A stretch of DNA of 64,000 bases from Anadara kagoshimensis (lineage: Eukaryota; Mollusca; Bivalvia; Arcoida; Arcidae). The notes beneath the pieces are model-generated. The model was not told where the DNA came from. It was given only the letters and a program-made list of their open reading frames with translations, and did not search any database. This document shows, one piece after another, positions 36,755 to 49,077 of this stretch. The first letter of the stretch is position 1, and each line of letters opens with the position of its first letter. The position numbers and the translations under genes are program-made. Where the stretch lies: the NCBI GenBank assembly GCA_021292105.1, contig CM037874.1, positions 23,123,534 through 23,187,533 on the forward strand, read 5' to 3'.

Positions 36755-36930
36755 AGAGGGCATGCGACGTTGATTCAACGTTGAAAATGGGGTTTTTGGT
36801 CGCAACGTTGACAACACAAATACAACGTTGATTCAACGTAATTTTGTCAACGTTGAATCTACGTTGGAACATGACGTTGAAAAAAGATTGATTTTTTATG
36901 TCATTTCGACTGATGTTTATTCAACGTATA
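36755..36930. repeat. Cluster of CAACGTTGA palindromic motifs
   Basis: About ten AACGTT or ACGTTG motifs in both orientations occur within 175 bp, for example 'gttgattcaacgttgaaaat' and 'acaacgttgattcaacgtaa'. This looks like the subterminal zone of an unidentified DNA transposon. Confidence 0.6.
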
Positions 36931-37297
36931 ATCAACGTCAGTAATTAAAATTTGATTTGAATCTTCAAAAAATTGATCAGGATTAGTTAATCGTATAACT
37001 TATTACGTCGTCTGTTGTGGAACAATAGTTAATGGAAGGGTTGTTTGCCTGATTGTTTTCCTGTTGCGTTGTTGCCCAATTTAAGTTAATAAGTGCTGGA
37101 AATTGCAAACACAGGGCACTTTTAATGATCTCAGGCTGAATTCTATAGGACATAATACTAATATGAAGGAATATTATAAAAGGTAGAATGAAAAGTCATG
37201 TTTTTAGGCACAGTTCATCTAGGAGTGAAATTTGCCTATTTTACCAATTTCTGTTCTTGGAATCTCCAGATATATTACATAGAAATTAGACGTTTAA

Positions 37298-37352
37298 ATA
37301 ATAATAATAATAATAATAATAATTAAATAATAATAAATAATAATAATAATAA
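37298..37352. repeat. (AAT)n microsatellite
   Basis: Interrupted AAT trinucleotide run. No coding feature was recognised from 36931 to 38500. Confidence 0.9.
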
Positions 37353-38499
37353 TCTCTTATTCAAATATAGTTAACGTTATGACAACACACAAACTGTAAA
37401 TGTCATACTAAGTAATTGAAGTATACACATTGGGTGCTCCTGATATCTGTAGAAACTACTAATGACAATAGCAAGTTTGCTCTTCAAAATTGGAGGAGAG
37501 GAAATTTCATCATTGCAAAATGATGCAGCAGTTTTAGATTGCAATGAATTATCAATCTTAAAAAGGGATTTGTATGCAAAATCAGAGAATATATTGTTCC
37601 AGTAGTGAAGGATATTATGCATGGAGAAAACTTTATACAAATTTTTAGCTTGTTCTGAACTTTAAACCAGAAAAAAACTAATCAAGCTGGACTGGTCAGT
37701 GTCAGTGATAGTTGTTAGCAGACGACTACTGACTGCATTGATGGACAGTGAGACTGAAGTCAGTGAAGATCAGTAATGGCATAAAGATCAAGATAACAAT
37801 GGTAAGATGAATCAATCAATACCAAACCAATGTTTAATACAGTGCATGTGTCAATATTAATACATTTTTATTCACCTTTAGTATACAGTTTCCTCATCAG
37901 TTATGTCTAGCTGGATTTTGATGAGTTTAGTCATTGAAGAAGTCTTTTTAGGTTTTGATGGACACAGACTTGGATTTTTATTGGCTATAGGAAAGATGTT
38001 ATTTGGTTTTATGGCAATATATTATGTAGCTAGCCAATGGGGGTGTGCTCGTCCGTAGCACCAAGCTTCACTTCCCTTTATTTCAAAATTTTTAATTTGC
38101 TTCTGGAGTATTTCAGTACAAAAGGTCGAGTTATATAATGGTGTTTACGTTCCATTAAAGAATATTCCACTTATATCGAGACGTTGCCAGCTATAGTCAA
38201 AGATTCAAAAATTTTACCTATGTGTTGCACTGATGCCAGTGCATTATACCTCGGGGTTTTTTATCGTGCCATGCCATCTGGACATGGGAACGGGTTGACA
38301 CTAACACTAGCCTGAGTAGTAAAAATTGGTCAGGGCTAGTGAATATTCCTTTACCAGTAATCTTATGTGCTAGCGGTTTATCTCAAAACAATTAGACCAT
38401 ACTTGATATATTGCTTTTTAGACTTTATGAATATATAATTTAAGCTTCTCCAGTTTGCAGGATTTTGTTCCATTTTATCATTGTTATTTTGTCCCGTGG

Positions 38500-38565
38500 A
38501 GGGGGGGGGGGCAGGACATACCCGAACTGAACCTACGTAAGAAGCACTCTACCAACTGAGCTACT
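38500..38565 (-). ncRNA. tRNA-like sequence or SINE head
   Basis: On the minus strand TAGTAGCTCAGTTGGTAGAG matches a tRNA D-arm/A-box and is followed by GGTTCAGTTCGGG, a weak B-box. The anticodon arm does not fold cleanly, so a functional tRNA is unlikely. It abuts the left end of the large inverted repeat. Confidence 0.45.
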
Positions 38566-39136
38566 ACAGTGTTTTTTAGAAGCAAAGATGATAGGTAGGT
38601 ATATAGGCATATGGTCATGTAAATACATGTAATATATATTTTTTGACAGTTGTAAAATTTCTTTACAATTCAAATTTTATTTTTTTTTATTTGCAGATTG
38701 AACAACCACATTCAACAACTTCGTAATTGGATTGGAGTGGATGATGGTATTGTGTATCAAAAGTGATGTTTATGAACAGACTAAAAACAATATTCTAAAT
38801 AAGTTTTCAGTGAATCATTATTTTGCGTGTTCAACAATATTAATTATCTGACTATAACCATCAAAATAGTAACTTTTTTACATATGTTAAATGTGTATTA
38901 CAGTTTCACAGTGTAGGCACTCACAAGAATATGTAAAATAAATTTTATGATTTATCATGAAGTGTATAATTTATATTTATCTAAAAAGTTTAAAAATAAA
39001 GTTGCCTTTGTTTGATAATGAGACACGAGGCAAGAAAATACTTAACAATGCACTAGTTATTTCATTGGTTGGATGCCCTGATTTCACAATCATTCCTTAG
39101 CTAAGATTTTCCATAACTTAAAACTTTAACAATTTT
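38566..39136 (+). repeat. Inverted repeat I, left arm
   Basis: 571 bp, the reverse complement of 40445-41014 with about one single-base indel. Outer ends are ACAGTGTTTTTTAGAAGC and its complement. The arm contains an acceptor, a 22-residue terminal coding segment and a poly(A)-signal-like AATAAA. Confidence 0.97.
38697..38766 (+). CDS. Possible terminal exon, unknown protein (copy in left arm)
   Basis: The acceptor-like TTTTTATTTGCAG is followed by a 70-bp open segment ending in TGA. Entered in phase 2 it reads LNNHIQQLRNWIGVDDGIVY, then QK and stop. An AATAAA occurs about 170 bp further on, near 38938. I do not recognise the family, and no upstream exon was identified in the window. An identical copy is on the minus strand in the other arm. 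It could also be chance coding in a transposon TIR. Confidence 0.35.
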
Positions 39137-40444
39137 AAATCTTTTTAATTTTGTTATTTTTAAAATATTCAGAAATTTAAGACACTTCTACATTAAAACA
39201 TTTGAATTAAGTTTTGACAAAAATATCCCCCCAAAAATAACAAAAAGATAAGCAAAATCTTTGCTAAACAATAATCGTGAAATAGGGTCAGGGTTAATGG
39301 AAAATGTAGCAAGAAGTCTTAACTACCTAAGGTAGTTCCATACTTTACAAATCGCCTGAAAACACATATTGAAGTTTTGATATGTTGTACATGGGCATAA
39401 ACTTTTAACATGCCAAAATTTCAGTGCAGGTATTCGACTTGCTTAGGAAGTTCTGAAGCGCCACCTGGGGGGCCATTTTCACGACATAATTGATCTAAAT
39501 ATAACTACTGTTATCAACAAATAAGCTTTAATAATTTTTTGCCATGCTTAGAAACCAAAAGTCTCTTGCATCTAAGTTAACCATTATGTCATGAAGATTA
39601 TTTGGACCACTGGAATTTTACTTCCGGTCATGTGGTAATTTTCTACAGCGCCACCTATCAAGAGAGAATATTAAATTTCCGGAAAACTAAAAGTAACACC
39701 CTTTCGTTAATTTGCAAATTTCTAAAAAACTTAGTCGAATATGACCCCTGATTTTCGCATATATTCCACATTAATATATCAGTTTGGTTTTCGGAAACAA
39801 AAAATAGGGGGTCGTCAAGCTATTTTTTTCATAAAATTGCATCAAAATCCTGAAACAAGAAAAAAAGCCTCACTCCTTACGTAAGAAGTTACCAATAATG
39901 TCCTAGGATACTATTATGAACTCAATGTTTTTCGTTTGGTATTCACAAATAAACAAAAACACTGATTGTGAGCTATTTGGCTGTGCAAAAACAAAACCAA
40001 TTTAAATTTTATGTGGTCTGTCACCCAAAGAAACCCATAACAACCGTTACGCAACACAGATCAGTTAAAGTGGAAAGGGGATTCGTATACATTGATGAAG
40101 CGTTCTTGATTCTAGGCCGCTGAATGAAACGCAAATACAAGAGCATAGTCAAACTGCTAAAATTTGACAACGAGAAAAATTATCACTATTACGTTTATTG
40201 AAGAATCGTCAGTTTGTGTCCTACTATTTCTATTTAAAATCAGCGAAAAAAAACAAACATAAAGCGGCATTTAAAAAACCCTCTTCAAAATTTAAACAAT
40301 TTTCTCAAATTTTTCAATTTTTTAGAATAGTTCTCTCAACGTACAGTGTAGATCTACCTAATTTCCGTTATCTACAATATACATTTTCTTCTTAAAAATA
40401 GTGCACATAATTGATATTGTGAATTCTAATCTTTTGTGAATGTG
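39137..40444. other. Spacer of inverted repeat I
   Basis: 1308 bp of unique-looking sequence with repeated 'gcgccacct' motifs (near 39460 and 39650). A 65-codon Lys/Phe-rich open frame at 40198-40395 has no recognisable domain. Confidence 0.5.
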
Positions 40445-41014
40445 AAAATTGTTAAAGTTTTAAGTTATGGAAAATCTTAGCTAAGGAATGATTGTGAAAT
40501 CAGGGCATCCAACCAATGAAATAACTAGTGCATTGTTAAGTATTTTCTTGCCTCGTGTCTCATTATCAAACAAAGGCAACTTTATTTTTAAACTTTTTAG
40601 ATAAATATAAATTATACACTTCATGATAAATCATAAAATTTATTTTACATTTCTTGTGAGTGCCTACACTGTGAAACTGTAATACACATTTAACATATGT
40701 AAAAAAGTTACTATTTTGATGGTTATAGTCAGATAATTAATATTGTTGAACACGCAAAATAATGATTCACTGAAAACTTATTTAGAATATTGTTTTTAGT
40801 CTGTTCATAAACATCACTTTTGATACACAATACCATCATCCACTCCAATCCAATTACGAAGTTGTTGAATGTGGTTGTTCAATCTGCAAATAAAAAAAAA
40901 TAAAATTTGAATTGTAAAGAAATTTTACAACTGTCAAAAAATATATATTACATGTATTTACATGACCATATGCCTATATACCTACCTATCATCTTTGCTT
41001 CTAAAAAACACTGT
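40445..41014 (-). repeat. Inverted repeat I, right arm
   Basis: 570 bp, partner of 38566-39136. No target-site duplication is evident outside the arms. Confidence 0.97.
40814..40883 (-). CDS. Possible terminal exon, unknown protein (copy in right arm)
   Basis: Identical to the segment at 38697-38766 but on the minus strand, with the same acceptor and stop. See that entry for its reading and the doubts. Confidence 0.35.
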
Positions 41015-41644
41015 TCAAGTATCTTTACGATGGCCGATATGAGCCAGTATAAATAGTTAAAGTAAAACACAATGTATAGTGGTACTATGTAACAAGTGGT
41101 AAAACAGTGGCTCATCCAACGCTCATTGAAACACCCGTCATTTATTGTTTGTTTCAGAAATGTATGAAAAAACTCGTTACCTGCTAGTACGTTAATTATT
41201 CTTTAAATAAGATTTGAGCAAAAGTGGTATGTAAAGTTAACCTATAATGGCCATTTGTAGGTTTTTGTTTTACTATTTCATCAGGATTTCTGGCGGAAAT
41301 GTTAGCTACAAGGCATGATTTACGACACAAGGACTGTTCATACGAATTTTGGTTTTAATCAAGAGGAGAAAAACATATGTAAGGATGAATACTTTACTAA
41401 GACATACGCTCAACCAGTCTGGTTATACCAGTTACCTAATAAATTACAGACGTATAACAAAAGTTGTAATATTAAATTCATGTTTGTGATGGTAATGAAG
41501 AAATAACAAAATTGTATGGTAAATCATGTATGAAGGTAATAAACAGAAAACATGGTGCAATGAGTGAATGAACTCAGCTTAATTATCCCGTGTATTCGTA
41601 GTTTTAAACTGTAGAAAGAAATCCCGAAATCGGGACGAATTTTA

Positions 41645-41855
41645 AGGTGCTAGCTCACCGAGTAAGTACGCCACAGGAAAGTGTACCATTATCCCAGTCA
41701 CATTATACTGACACCGGGTAAACCAGTAAAGGCCAAGACAAAAAAATCACTTTCCCACATGTGGTCTGAGCGGGACTCGACTGAACGCACAGAGGCGAGA
41801 GGCCCTGAACTTATAGACTGATATTTTATCTATTGAGCCACTGCGGCCTCAGAGA
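41645..41855 (-). mobile_element. tRNA-derived SINE, family C
   Basis: On the minus strand the head GGCCGCAGTGGCTCAATAGA has a long variable-arm-like GGCCTCTCGCCTC and a B-box-like TCAGTCGAGTCCC (Leu/Ser type). It is followed by a central block containing 'gtgtcagtataatgtgactg', typical of mollusc SINEs. Confidence 0.7.
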
Positions 41856-43030
41856 GTCGAATAAGAGTACCTGGTAAAACCTATAAATGTCATGGAATGA
41901 TTTAGATATTTTTCATGAAATATAGCATTTATTCTTACACATTTATACACGTATTTATTAGTACTTTACTTCTTTAAAATTCAAAATTTGCCTTTGAGAA
42001 AAGCGTTGACAAACATTGCAAAAATTTATTTCAATAATAAATATTCTTTTACATACGTTTGTATAAGCCACTGACGTGACAAAAAAGAATCTTAATATTA
42101 TGTTATTCACCATAAAAATACCTTTTTGAAATGTATAGTTTATGCCAGATGGGAGATATTTATTAAAATCAAGTTCTATATCCAGAAAATGTCAAATCTT
42201 GTTTGTGCCCATGCCCTGTTTACTTCTTCTGTATCCAAAAATAGTTGACAATTTGCACCGTCTTGATTATAAGTAAAATTTATCAACACCTCATATTAAT
42301 GTGCGAGAATAGTCTTTCTTTATTTTGAATGTCTACCAAATTTTAATGTGATATAATTGAGTAACGTGTTGGTATTTTACACCCTGCTTACATTGAACGA
42401 TCAGTTTAGGTATTGCGGATGAGTGAAGAAAAAAATTGAAAATATAGACATTTGTCCGGACTATGTTTATATTGCACTCTTTACTATGATCTACAAACCC
42501 TTAGAAGTGATCGGTAAGACAGTGCTTTTGAGACCACCTAATCACCTACACCCAAGTACTAAATGCTACCTAATTGGTTGATCAACTCATACATGTTTTT
42601 ATTTGTAAAATGTTGACGAAATTATCCATTTAAACCATATAAATGCACCATTGGAAAGATGGGTAAATATACGATACAGATAGTTTGCTTTAAGTAATCC
42701 AAGTCGCGTTCTATTTATAACCTGAGTCTATTATGTAGTAAACCCACAATTACCTGTTTGTTTAGGTTTATTATATAAGTTGCTTTTCATTTGACTTATG
42801 TTGATTTCATTTATCTTTTTACATCAAGTTCTTTATGGATACGGTCCATGAAGCATATTCTTAAAAAGCAACTGAAATAACGCGCAAGACCGCGAGATAA
42901 TATTAGTAATGTGTTTTAATCTTGTAATGTTATACCAGAAGTTTGGTACGGAAGTATCATTTTCTCGATTTTTTAAAAAGGAAAAGGACTATGGTAACCC
43001 GCTAGGATACAGCAGTATTACGTTAATACC
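41856..43030. other. AT-rich noncoding, nothing recognised
   Basis: No coding or repeat signal that I could assign. Confidence 0.4.
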
Positions 43031-43034
43031 TGAA

Positions 43035-43520
43035 GAAGCAAGAAATTCAGTAGCATCACCAATGCAAGAGTACTAAGACATATTGAAAACAATGAAATTC
43101 TTTACGAGCAACAATACGGATTCCGTATACAACGATCGTGGATAGACCATATTAATGATATAATAATAATAATATAATGATGCCACATTTGTCTGCTTCG
43201 TAGATTTAAAAAGGCATTCGACTCCGTCAACCACGATCTCTTATTGAATAAAAGCTTTTTTGCAAGGGTGTTAAGGGAATATAAAATTGATGCTAAGCAA
43301 TCTTCAATGTGCGCTACCATTAACAGCAATTTAACAAATTAAGTTTCTGTCTAGTATGGTGTTAGAAAGGGTGATAATCTAATACCTACGCTGTTCGTTC
43401 TTATTGAAGGAGCTTATACCTGAAATCAATTCCGTGAAATCCGGAGTGTCTGTTGGAAAGCGTCTTCCTATGAACGAACAATTTGTATTTATTTCCGATA
43501 CAATAGCTGGATAACTTAAA
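43035..43520 (+). pseudogene. LINE reverse transcriptase remnant
   Basis: Across several frames the plus strand reads a reverse-transcriptase core: EQQYGFR, then FVDFKKAFDSVNHDLL (43197-43245), then GVRKGDNLIPTLF (43360-43400), which corresponds to the GxxQGxxLSPxLF motif. Frameshifts and stops make it dead. Interspersed module R follows at 43748. Clade not determined (CR1/L2-like motifs). Confidence 0.75.
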
Positions 43521-43747
43521 TCCAAACTCGACGCATTACATGACTGGGCTGAATACTGGCGATACCGATAAGCACTAATAAAAAGTAAAAAGAAATGCAC
43601 GCACAGAAGGCATCCGCACACCTATCGGAGGCAGAATTATAAAATTTCGTTGGTAATGACTCGTTAGACTTTATCGAAAATACCGTTTCCTTGGATATTT
43701 GATTTTGTAAAATGCCGACTATAGCGATGGAGTAAATGAACGATACA

Positions 43748-43838
43748 AATAAAAAACAAAAATTCCAATCCATGTCTAAATCACAATCCAGAGGCAAAGT
43801 AAAAACTTTGGATCTGATAAGTCAGGTTAGACACATAA
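43748..43838 (+). repeat. Interspersed repeat module R, copy 2
   Basis: Begins near 'caatccatgtctaaatcaca', then 'gaggcaaagtaaaaactttg' and 'gtcaggttagacacat'. It lies downstream of the reverse-transcriptase remnant. Confidence 0.6.
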
Positions 43839-43857
43839 CAGTAGAAATCTAGGTTAT

Positions 43858-44165
43858 CTGATATCACAACATTTCACTCTAGACTCTCTGATATCACAAC
43901 ATTTTACTCTTGACTCTGATATCACAACATTCCACTCTAGACTGATATCACAACATTTCCCTTTAGACTCTGATATCCAAACATTTCACTCTAGACTCTG
44001 ATATCACAACATTCCACTCTAGACTCTGATATCACAATATTTCCCTTTAGACTCTGATATCCAAACATTTCACTCTAGACTCTGATATCACAACATTCCA
44101 CTCTAGACTGATATCATAGCATTTCCCTCTAGACTCTGATATCCCAACACATTTCACTCTAGACT
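43858..44165. repeat. 28-bp minisatellite, about 11 copies
   Basis: The unit is close to 'gatatcacaacatttcactc' plus 'tagactct', with truncated units. It ends where LINE coding sequence begins. Confidence 0.9.
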
Positions 44166-46743
44166 TTTGTTGGCACAGGATTTTAATTCGGTTGCATTCT
44201 GTCTTCAAGAAACGCTTATTAAGGAATCCGACAATGAAGTAAAATTTCGTCATTACATACCATATCACCTTTATTCTCCTAATGCAGACAGAGCTTCAGG
44301 AGGTTCTTCTATTTTTATTCGAAATGGGATAATCTATAGTCCCTTATCTCTTAATACTAATCTCCAAGCCATTGCGTTCGCGTAACGCTACAAAAAACTA
44401 TAACATTATGCTGAATATATATTCCTCCATCATCAGCATTATCTCTCACCGACATACAGAATTTAGTTGAACAGCTACCTAAACCACTTCTTTTAGTTGG
44501 TGATTTTAATGAACACAACCCTCTTTGGGGAAGTCCGCGCCTTGATAATAAAGGCAGAATAATAGAAAACTTGATGTCTAACAATGATCTATATATATTA
44601 AATGACGGGTCTAAAACATTTCTATCTGATGCGACTGGAACTTATTCAGCTTTAGACCTGTCGCTATTAGATCCAAATTTTTTAAATGATTTTTCATGAA
44701 AAGTCCATGATGATCGTTGTGGAAGCGATCGTTTTCCAATTATATTGGAATATACATCCGGATCAAATGATCTTTCTATTCCTAGATGGAACTTTGCAAA
44801 AGCTGATTGGAATCAGTTTCGAAATCTCTGCGCGGAAAAGATTTCTATCGAGAGATTTGAAAATGAAACTGATAAAATTCAGAGTTTTACCGATGTTCTT
44901 ATTGAAATTGCTAATAACTGCATTCCTAAAACCTTTGCAAATCCTCGTATTCGTAAACCATGGTACAACGAAGAATACAAACAAGCTAGGAAAAGTCGAA
45001 AACAAGTCGAAAGACAATTTAATAAGTCTCCTACACAAAACAATTTGCAGTTAGTCCGTTCATTTCGAGCAAAGGCTCGAAGAACAGCTAAAAAGTGTAG
45101 GAGAGATTCTTGGAGAAAATATGTCTCTAAGATCAATTCTCGCACTCCATTAAATAAAGTTTGGAATATGGTGCGCAAAAGAAAAGGCAAAGGTTCTTTA
45201 GATTCTGTTAAACATCTTAAAATAAATGATACAATTTTAACATCTGAAAAAGATACTTCAAACAAAATAGCTGAGACGATATCTAAAAATTCGTCATGCC
45301 ACTCCAAAATGCTCTTTCGAAGGCACATGATACGGCAGTTGGTCCTGATGATGTGCACTATCAACTCCTTAAACATTTACCTTCTTCTTGTCTTTCTACT
45401 CTGTTAGATATATTTAATGATATTTGGCAGAGTGATAATTTTCCATCATTTTGGCAAAAAGCTGTCATTATTCCTATTCCAAAGCCAGTAAAAGGATCAC
45501 TCTGATCCATCTAACTATAGGCCTATTGCCTTAACTAGCTGCGTTTGTAAAACCATGGAAAGGATGATCAATAATAGACTCGTTTATTATCTTGAGTCTA
45601 ACAATCTCCTCTCGAATATTCAGTGTGGTTTTAGGCGTAACAGAAGTACTGTGGATCACTTATTTCGCATTGAATCATTTATTAAAAATGCCTTTATAAA
45701 TAAACAACATGCGGTCTCTATATTCTTTGACCTAGAAAAGGCATATGATACCACTTGGAAATATGGTATTCTTAAAGATCTTTATGATATGGGTCTTAGG
45801 GGTCATACTCCTAATTTTATTAAAAACTTTCTCGAAAATCGAGAATTCAAAGTTCGGTTGGGGTCAACCTTCTCTGATGTCTTCGATCAAGAGATGGGTG
45901 TCCCGCAAGGTAGTATTTAATCTGTAACTCTTTTTAGCATTAAAATAAATAGCTTAGCTAAAGTTTTAAACAATAGCATAGATGGATCTCTCTTTGTTGA
46001 TGACTTTGGCATCTCCTGTAGAGGGACACATATGCATGCTATTGAAAGGCAACTTCAACTTTGCCTCAACAAAATACAAAAATGGTCATTAGAAAACGGG
46101 TTTAAGTTTTCAAAAACTAAAATTTCCTGTATCCATTTCTGCAATAAACGAAAAATGCATAATGACCCTGAACTATCAATGACAGTATTATTAAAGTCGT
46201 AAAAGAAGCTAAGTTTTTAGGAATCTTATTTGATTCCAAATTATCTTTTATTCCCCATATTAAAAGTCTCAAGGCTAAATGTCTTAAGGCATTGGATATT
46301 TTAAAGGTTTTATCCAATACACACTGGGGTGGTGATCAACCAACGTTACTTCATTTATACAGGTCACTTATTAGATCTAAACTGGATTACGGGTCTATTA
46401 TTTATGGATCTGCCCGTAAATCATATTTAAAAACCTTGATACAATTCATCACCAAGGTCTACGAATATGTTTGAAAGCTTTTAAAACGTCTCCAATTGAT
46501 AGTTTATACGTGGAAGCTTATGAACCTCCACTGCATTTAAGGTGTACTAAATTAACTCTGCAATATGCCACAAAATTATTTGCAAATCCATCAAATCCGG
46601 CATTTCACTGTGTTTTTAATCCTCCTTATCTAGAGCTTCACAATAAAAAGGTTAATGCTAGTGCACCTTTAGGAATACGTTTAAAGCCACATTTAGAGGA
46701 ATGTAATTTAAGACTAGATCTTATTAAAAAACACAAAGAGGTA

Positions 46744-47694
46744 TGGCGGGTTTGATGTGATTTTGTCCTAAATGGACCGTTTTGGTTTTTGAAAAATAAA
46801 AGTCTAAATATTCTTGCACTTAATTTATAAAGCAGCAGTATTTTATTTGGCTTTCAGATTTTGCCTCATACAAAGGTATATATTATTGGTATTTTTCCTA
46901 ATAAGCTCATCTTTGTGCTCTATTATGCTAAAATATGAAAAATGAGGGGGTTTTCCCGTCTTTGATAATTATTTTCAAAGTGTTCTCCTCGGAAGACCAT
47001 TTTTTATGTTATTGTTTCTGAAATATTTTTTTTAAAAATGCAATCATTACGAGTTTTCAAAAAATTGGTCCTCTTAGGAGAAAATGGTCAATTTTTGAAA
47101 ATTAGGGAAAATTAAAACTGATCACTGCACATATAACTGATGTTGCATTTTAACTCGGCTGGCACTTACTGTTGTGGTTAGCTCAGTCGGTAGTGAGGAC
47201 GCTTTGCAACCTGTACGGCATGGTTTCAAATCCCACCCGGGTACCTTTTAATTTATTCTTCTTCTTGTTTTTTTTTTTTTTATCTTTATAAAATACTATT
47301 GTTAGATTTTTCCTTTACAAATATTAGTTTTTAAAAATGAGCATTATCTTCTTTAAAAACACTACTAGCAGATCAAGCCAGGTTACATTTTTATACAATA
47401 AATCTACGCATATCACCCGTGAATTTTAGTGAAGCGTGATGTAAGTTAATACTTTATTGTTCAAGTGTTTCTGTTTATTGTATAAAGATGAAAAATGAAG
47501 ATTATGGATGTTAAGGTTTGTTCAATATCTTCGGCTCTTCAAGGAAAAACAAGTTTACACAAACAAAGCGCTTGTTTTTCATAGACCTGGTCTAATTATA
47601 GAACGCGAAATCCTCAGGTGTTTAAAAATACACCGTTACGTCATTCATCCATTCAAGCAGGGGGCAATGTGAAAAGCGCCTATCAAACCCGCCA
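46744..47694. mobile_element. TIR element inserted in the LINE, TA target
   Basis: A 951-bp element with ends TGGCGGGTTTGAT and ATCAAACCCGCCA, flanked by TA (46742-46743 and 47695-47696). The LINE flanks make a palindromic target AGAGGTACCTCT. It is AT-rich inside, has no transposase, and contains a tRNA-like stretch at 47168-47250. It is probably a nonautonomous Tc1/mariner-type element. Confidence 0.75.
47168..47250 (+). ncRNA. tRNA-like sequence inside the TIR element
   Basis: TGGTTAGCTCAGTCGGTAG fits a tRNA D-arm/A-box and GGTTTCAAATCCC fits a B-box, spaced about 40 bp apart. The anticodon stem does not pair well, so this is more likely a SINE-like or pseudo-tRNA segment than a working tRNA. 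Confidence 0.4.
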
Positions 47695-48440
47695 TACCTC
47701 TATACAGATGATCCACCTTGGCTTCTTGATAAACCAGAAGTCAATTTGGATTTAACAAACTATAAAAAGTCAGAAACAAGCCAAGACGTTTATCAACAGG
47801 AATTTGCTGCTATTAAAGATAAATATAGTCGTTTGATTCCTCCAATTATTAGAGAGGAACTACGACAGTGGCATCCAATTTATACTGATGGATCAAAAAC
47901 TGCTGGTCGGGTATCAGCGGCCGCAGTTATTGGAGACGAAACAATACAATAAGTATTCGCCTTCCAAATGAAAGCTCTATATTCACAGCTGAGGCTAAAG
48001 CAATATTGCTTGATTTACAGTTTATTTCAAAATCGCCTCATAACAATTTTATTATATGCCTGACCACCCTCTCAGCAGTGAAATTCTGGAATTGCATACT
48101 TCAATTACATATGCAGTTTCAGATTTTAATAAAATAATACATTATTGTTGGTTACCTAGCCATGCTGGTATTAAAGGCAACGCAAAAAAGCCGATTCAGC
48201 TGCTAAAGCAGCATTGTCTAAAAATATAACTTCAAGCTTAATTCCACATACTGATTTAAAACCATTGATATACAATTATATCAATGATCAATGGTCAAGT
48301 CATTGAATAGCCAAGAACATAATAAATTATTTTCAATTCAGCCTTGTCTAGGATTTACACCTTTGGGAAGGGGGGTTACTTCAACAAAATGTAAAGCTGA
48401 AATGAATCTATCATAATTCGATTCATATATAAATAAATTA

Positions 48441-48860
48441 AGGGTCATTTAAGTAGGAAAATTCAAGTGAAAACCATTTGGTTGAAAAGCGTGAAAGAGG
48501 GGTATAATTATGAAATTACCTACACAAGCGTGAAGATTTATAAACAAAAATAAAGTAAGAGTTTATAAAAATAAAGAAGGAAATGTAGGAAATGATAATT
48601 TAAGAAATTTTAATATGTTTGTTGCATGTTTTTATGAAAATAGTGCAAAAATACAGGTGTTAGGGAAAATAGTTTACACCTTGTATAACGAATTAATTTA
48701 AAAAAATGAAAAGATATTAATATAGTCAACGTCATAGAGCAGTACAAAGGGGGCAGAGTTTGTTAAAGAAATACGAGGTTTTTAAAAACTCGACACTTTA
48801 CGGTTGAGGTTTTCTATGATTTGTTTTCCTTTTAAAAATGCGTGTACCAGGCGTGATAGT
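48441..48860 (+). repeat. Inverted repeat II, left arm
   Basis: About 420 bp from 'aagggtcatttaagtaggaa' to 'aaaaatgcgtgtaccaggcg', complementary to 49078-49446 with perhaps 15-20% divergence and small indels. Confidence 0.85.
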
Positions 48861-49077
48861 TCATACTCTAAGGCTACCAACGATCCAAGGGAAGATTATA
48901 AAAGCTAAGTTTGTATATTACTTGATTATTGTTGACGCATATTCGGCTTTATATAGTTCAATATTGTTGAAACCAAACAACAATCACCTAATTCAAATAG
49001 AACAGTATTGTGTGACCGTGCACTTTTAGTGACTTGTTGTATTTTGGATTATTAGTGACCTTAGAATATAAATATCA

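Larger units (their letters stand above)
44166..48375 (+). pseudogene. 5'-truncated I/Nimb-like LINE (EN, RT, RNase H)
   Basis: A dead non-LTR retrotransposon. In order: AP-like endonuclease (FCLQETLI at 44197, LLLVGDFNEHNPLWGS at 44490, ALDLSLLDP at 44650), a linker, reverse transcriptase (SNYRPIAL at about 45510, FFDLEKAYD at 45724, GVPQGSI at 45898, FVDDF at 45993, KFLGILFD at 46210), and an RNase H start (YTDGSK at 47881) continuing in other frames to about 48375. At least eight frameshifts or stops occur, including one at 44696 and one at 45500. The 5' part is missing. A 951-bp element interrupts it at 46744-47694. RNase H after RT points to the I superfamily. Confidence 0.9.

Noticed and set aside
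38500-38565. Functional tRNA gene
   Set aside because: A-box and partial B-box are present, but the anticodon and acceptor stems do not pair; more like a SINE head.
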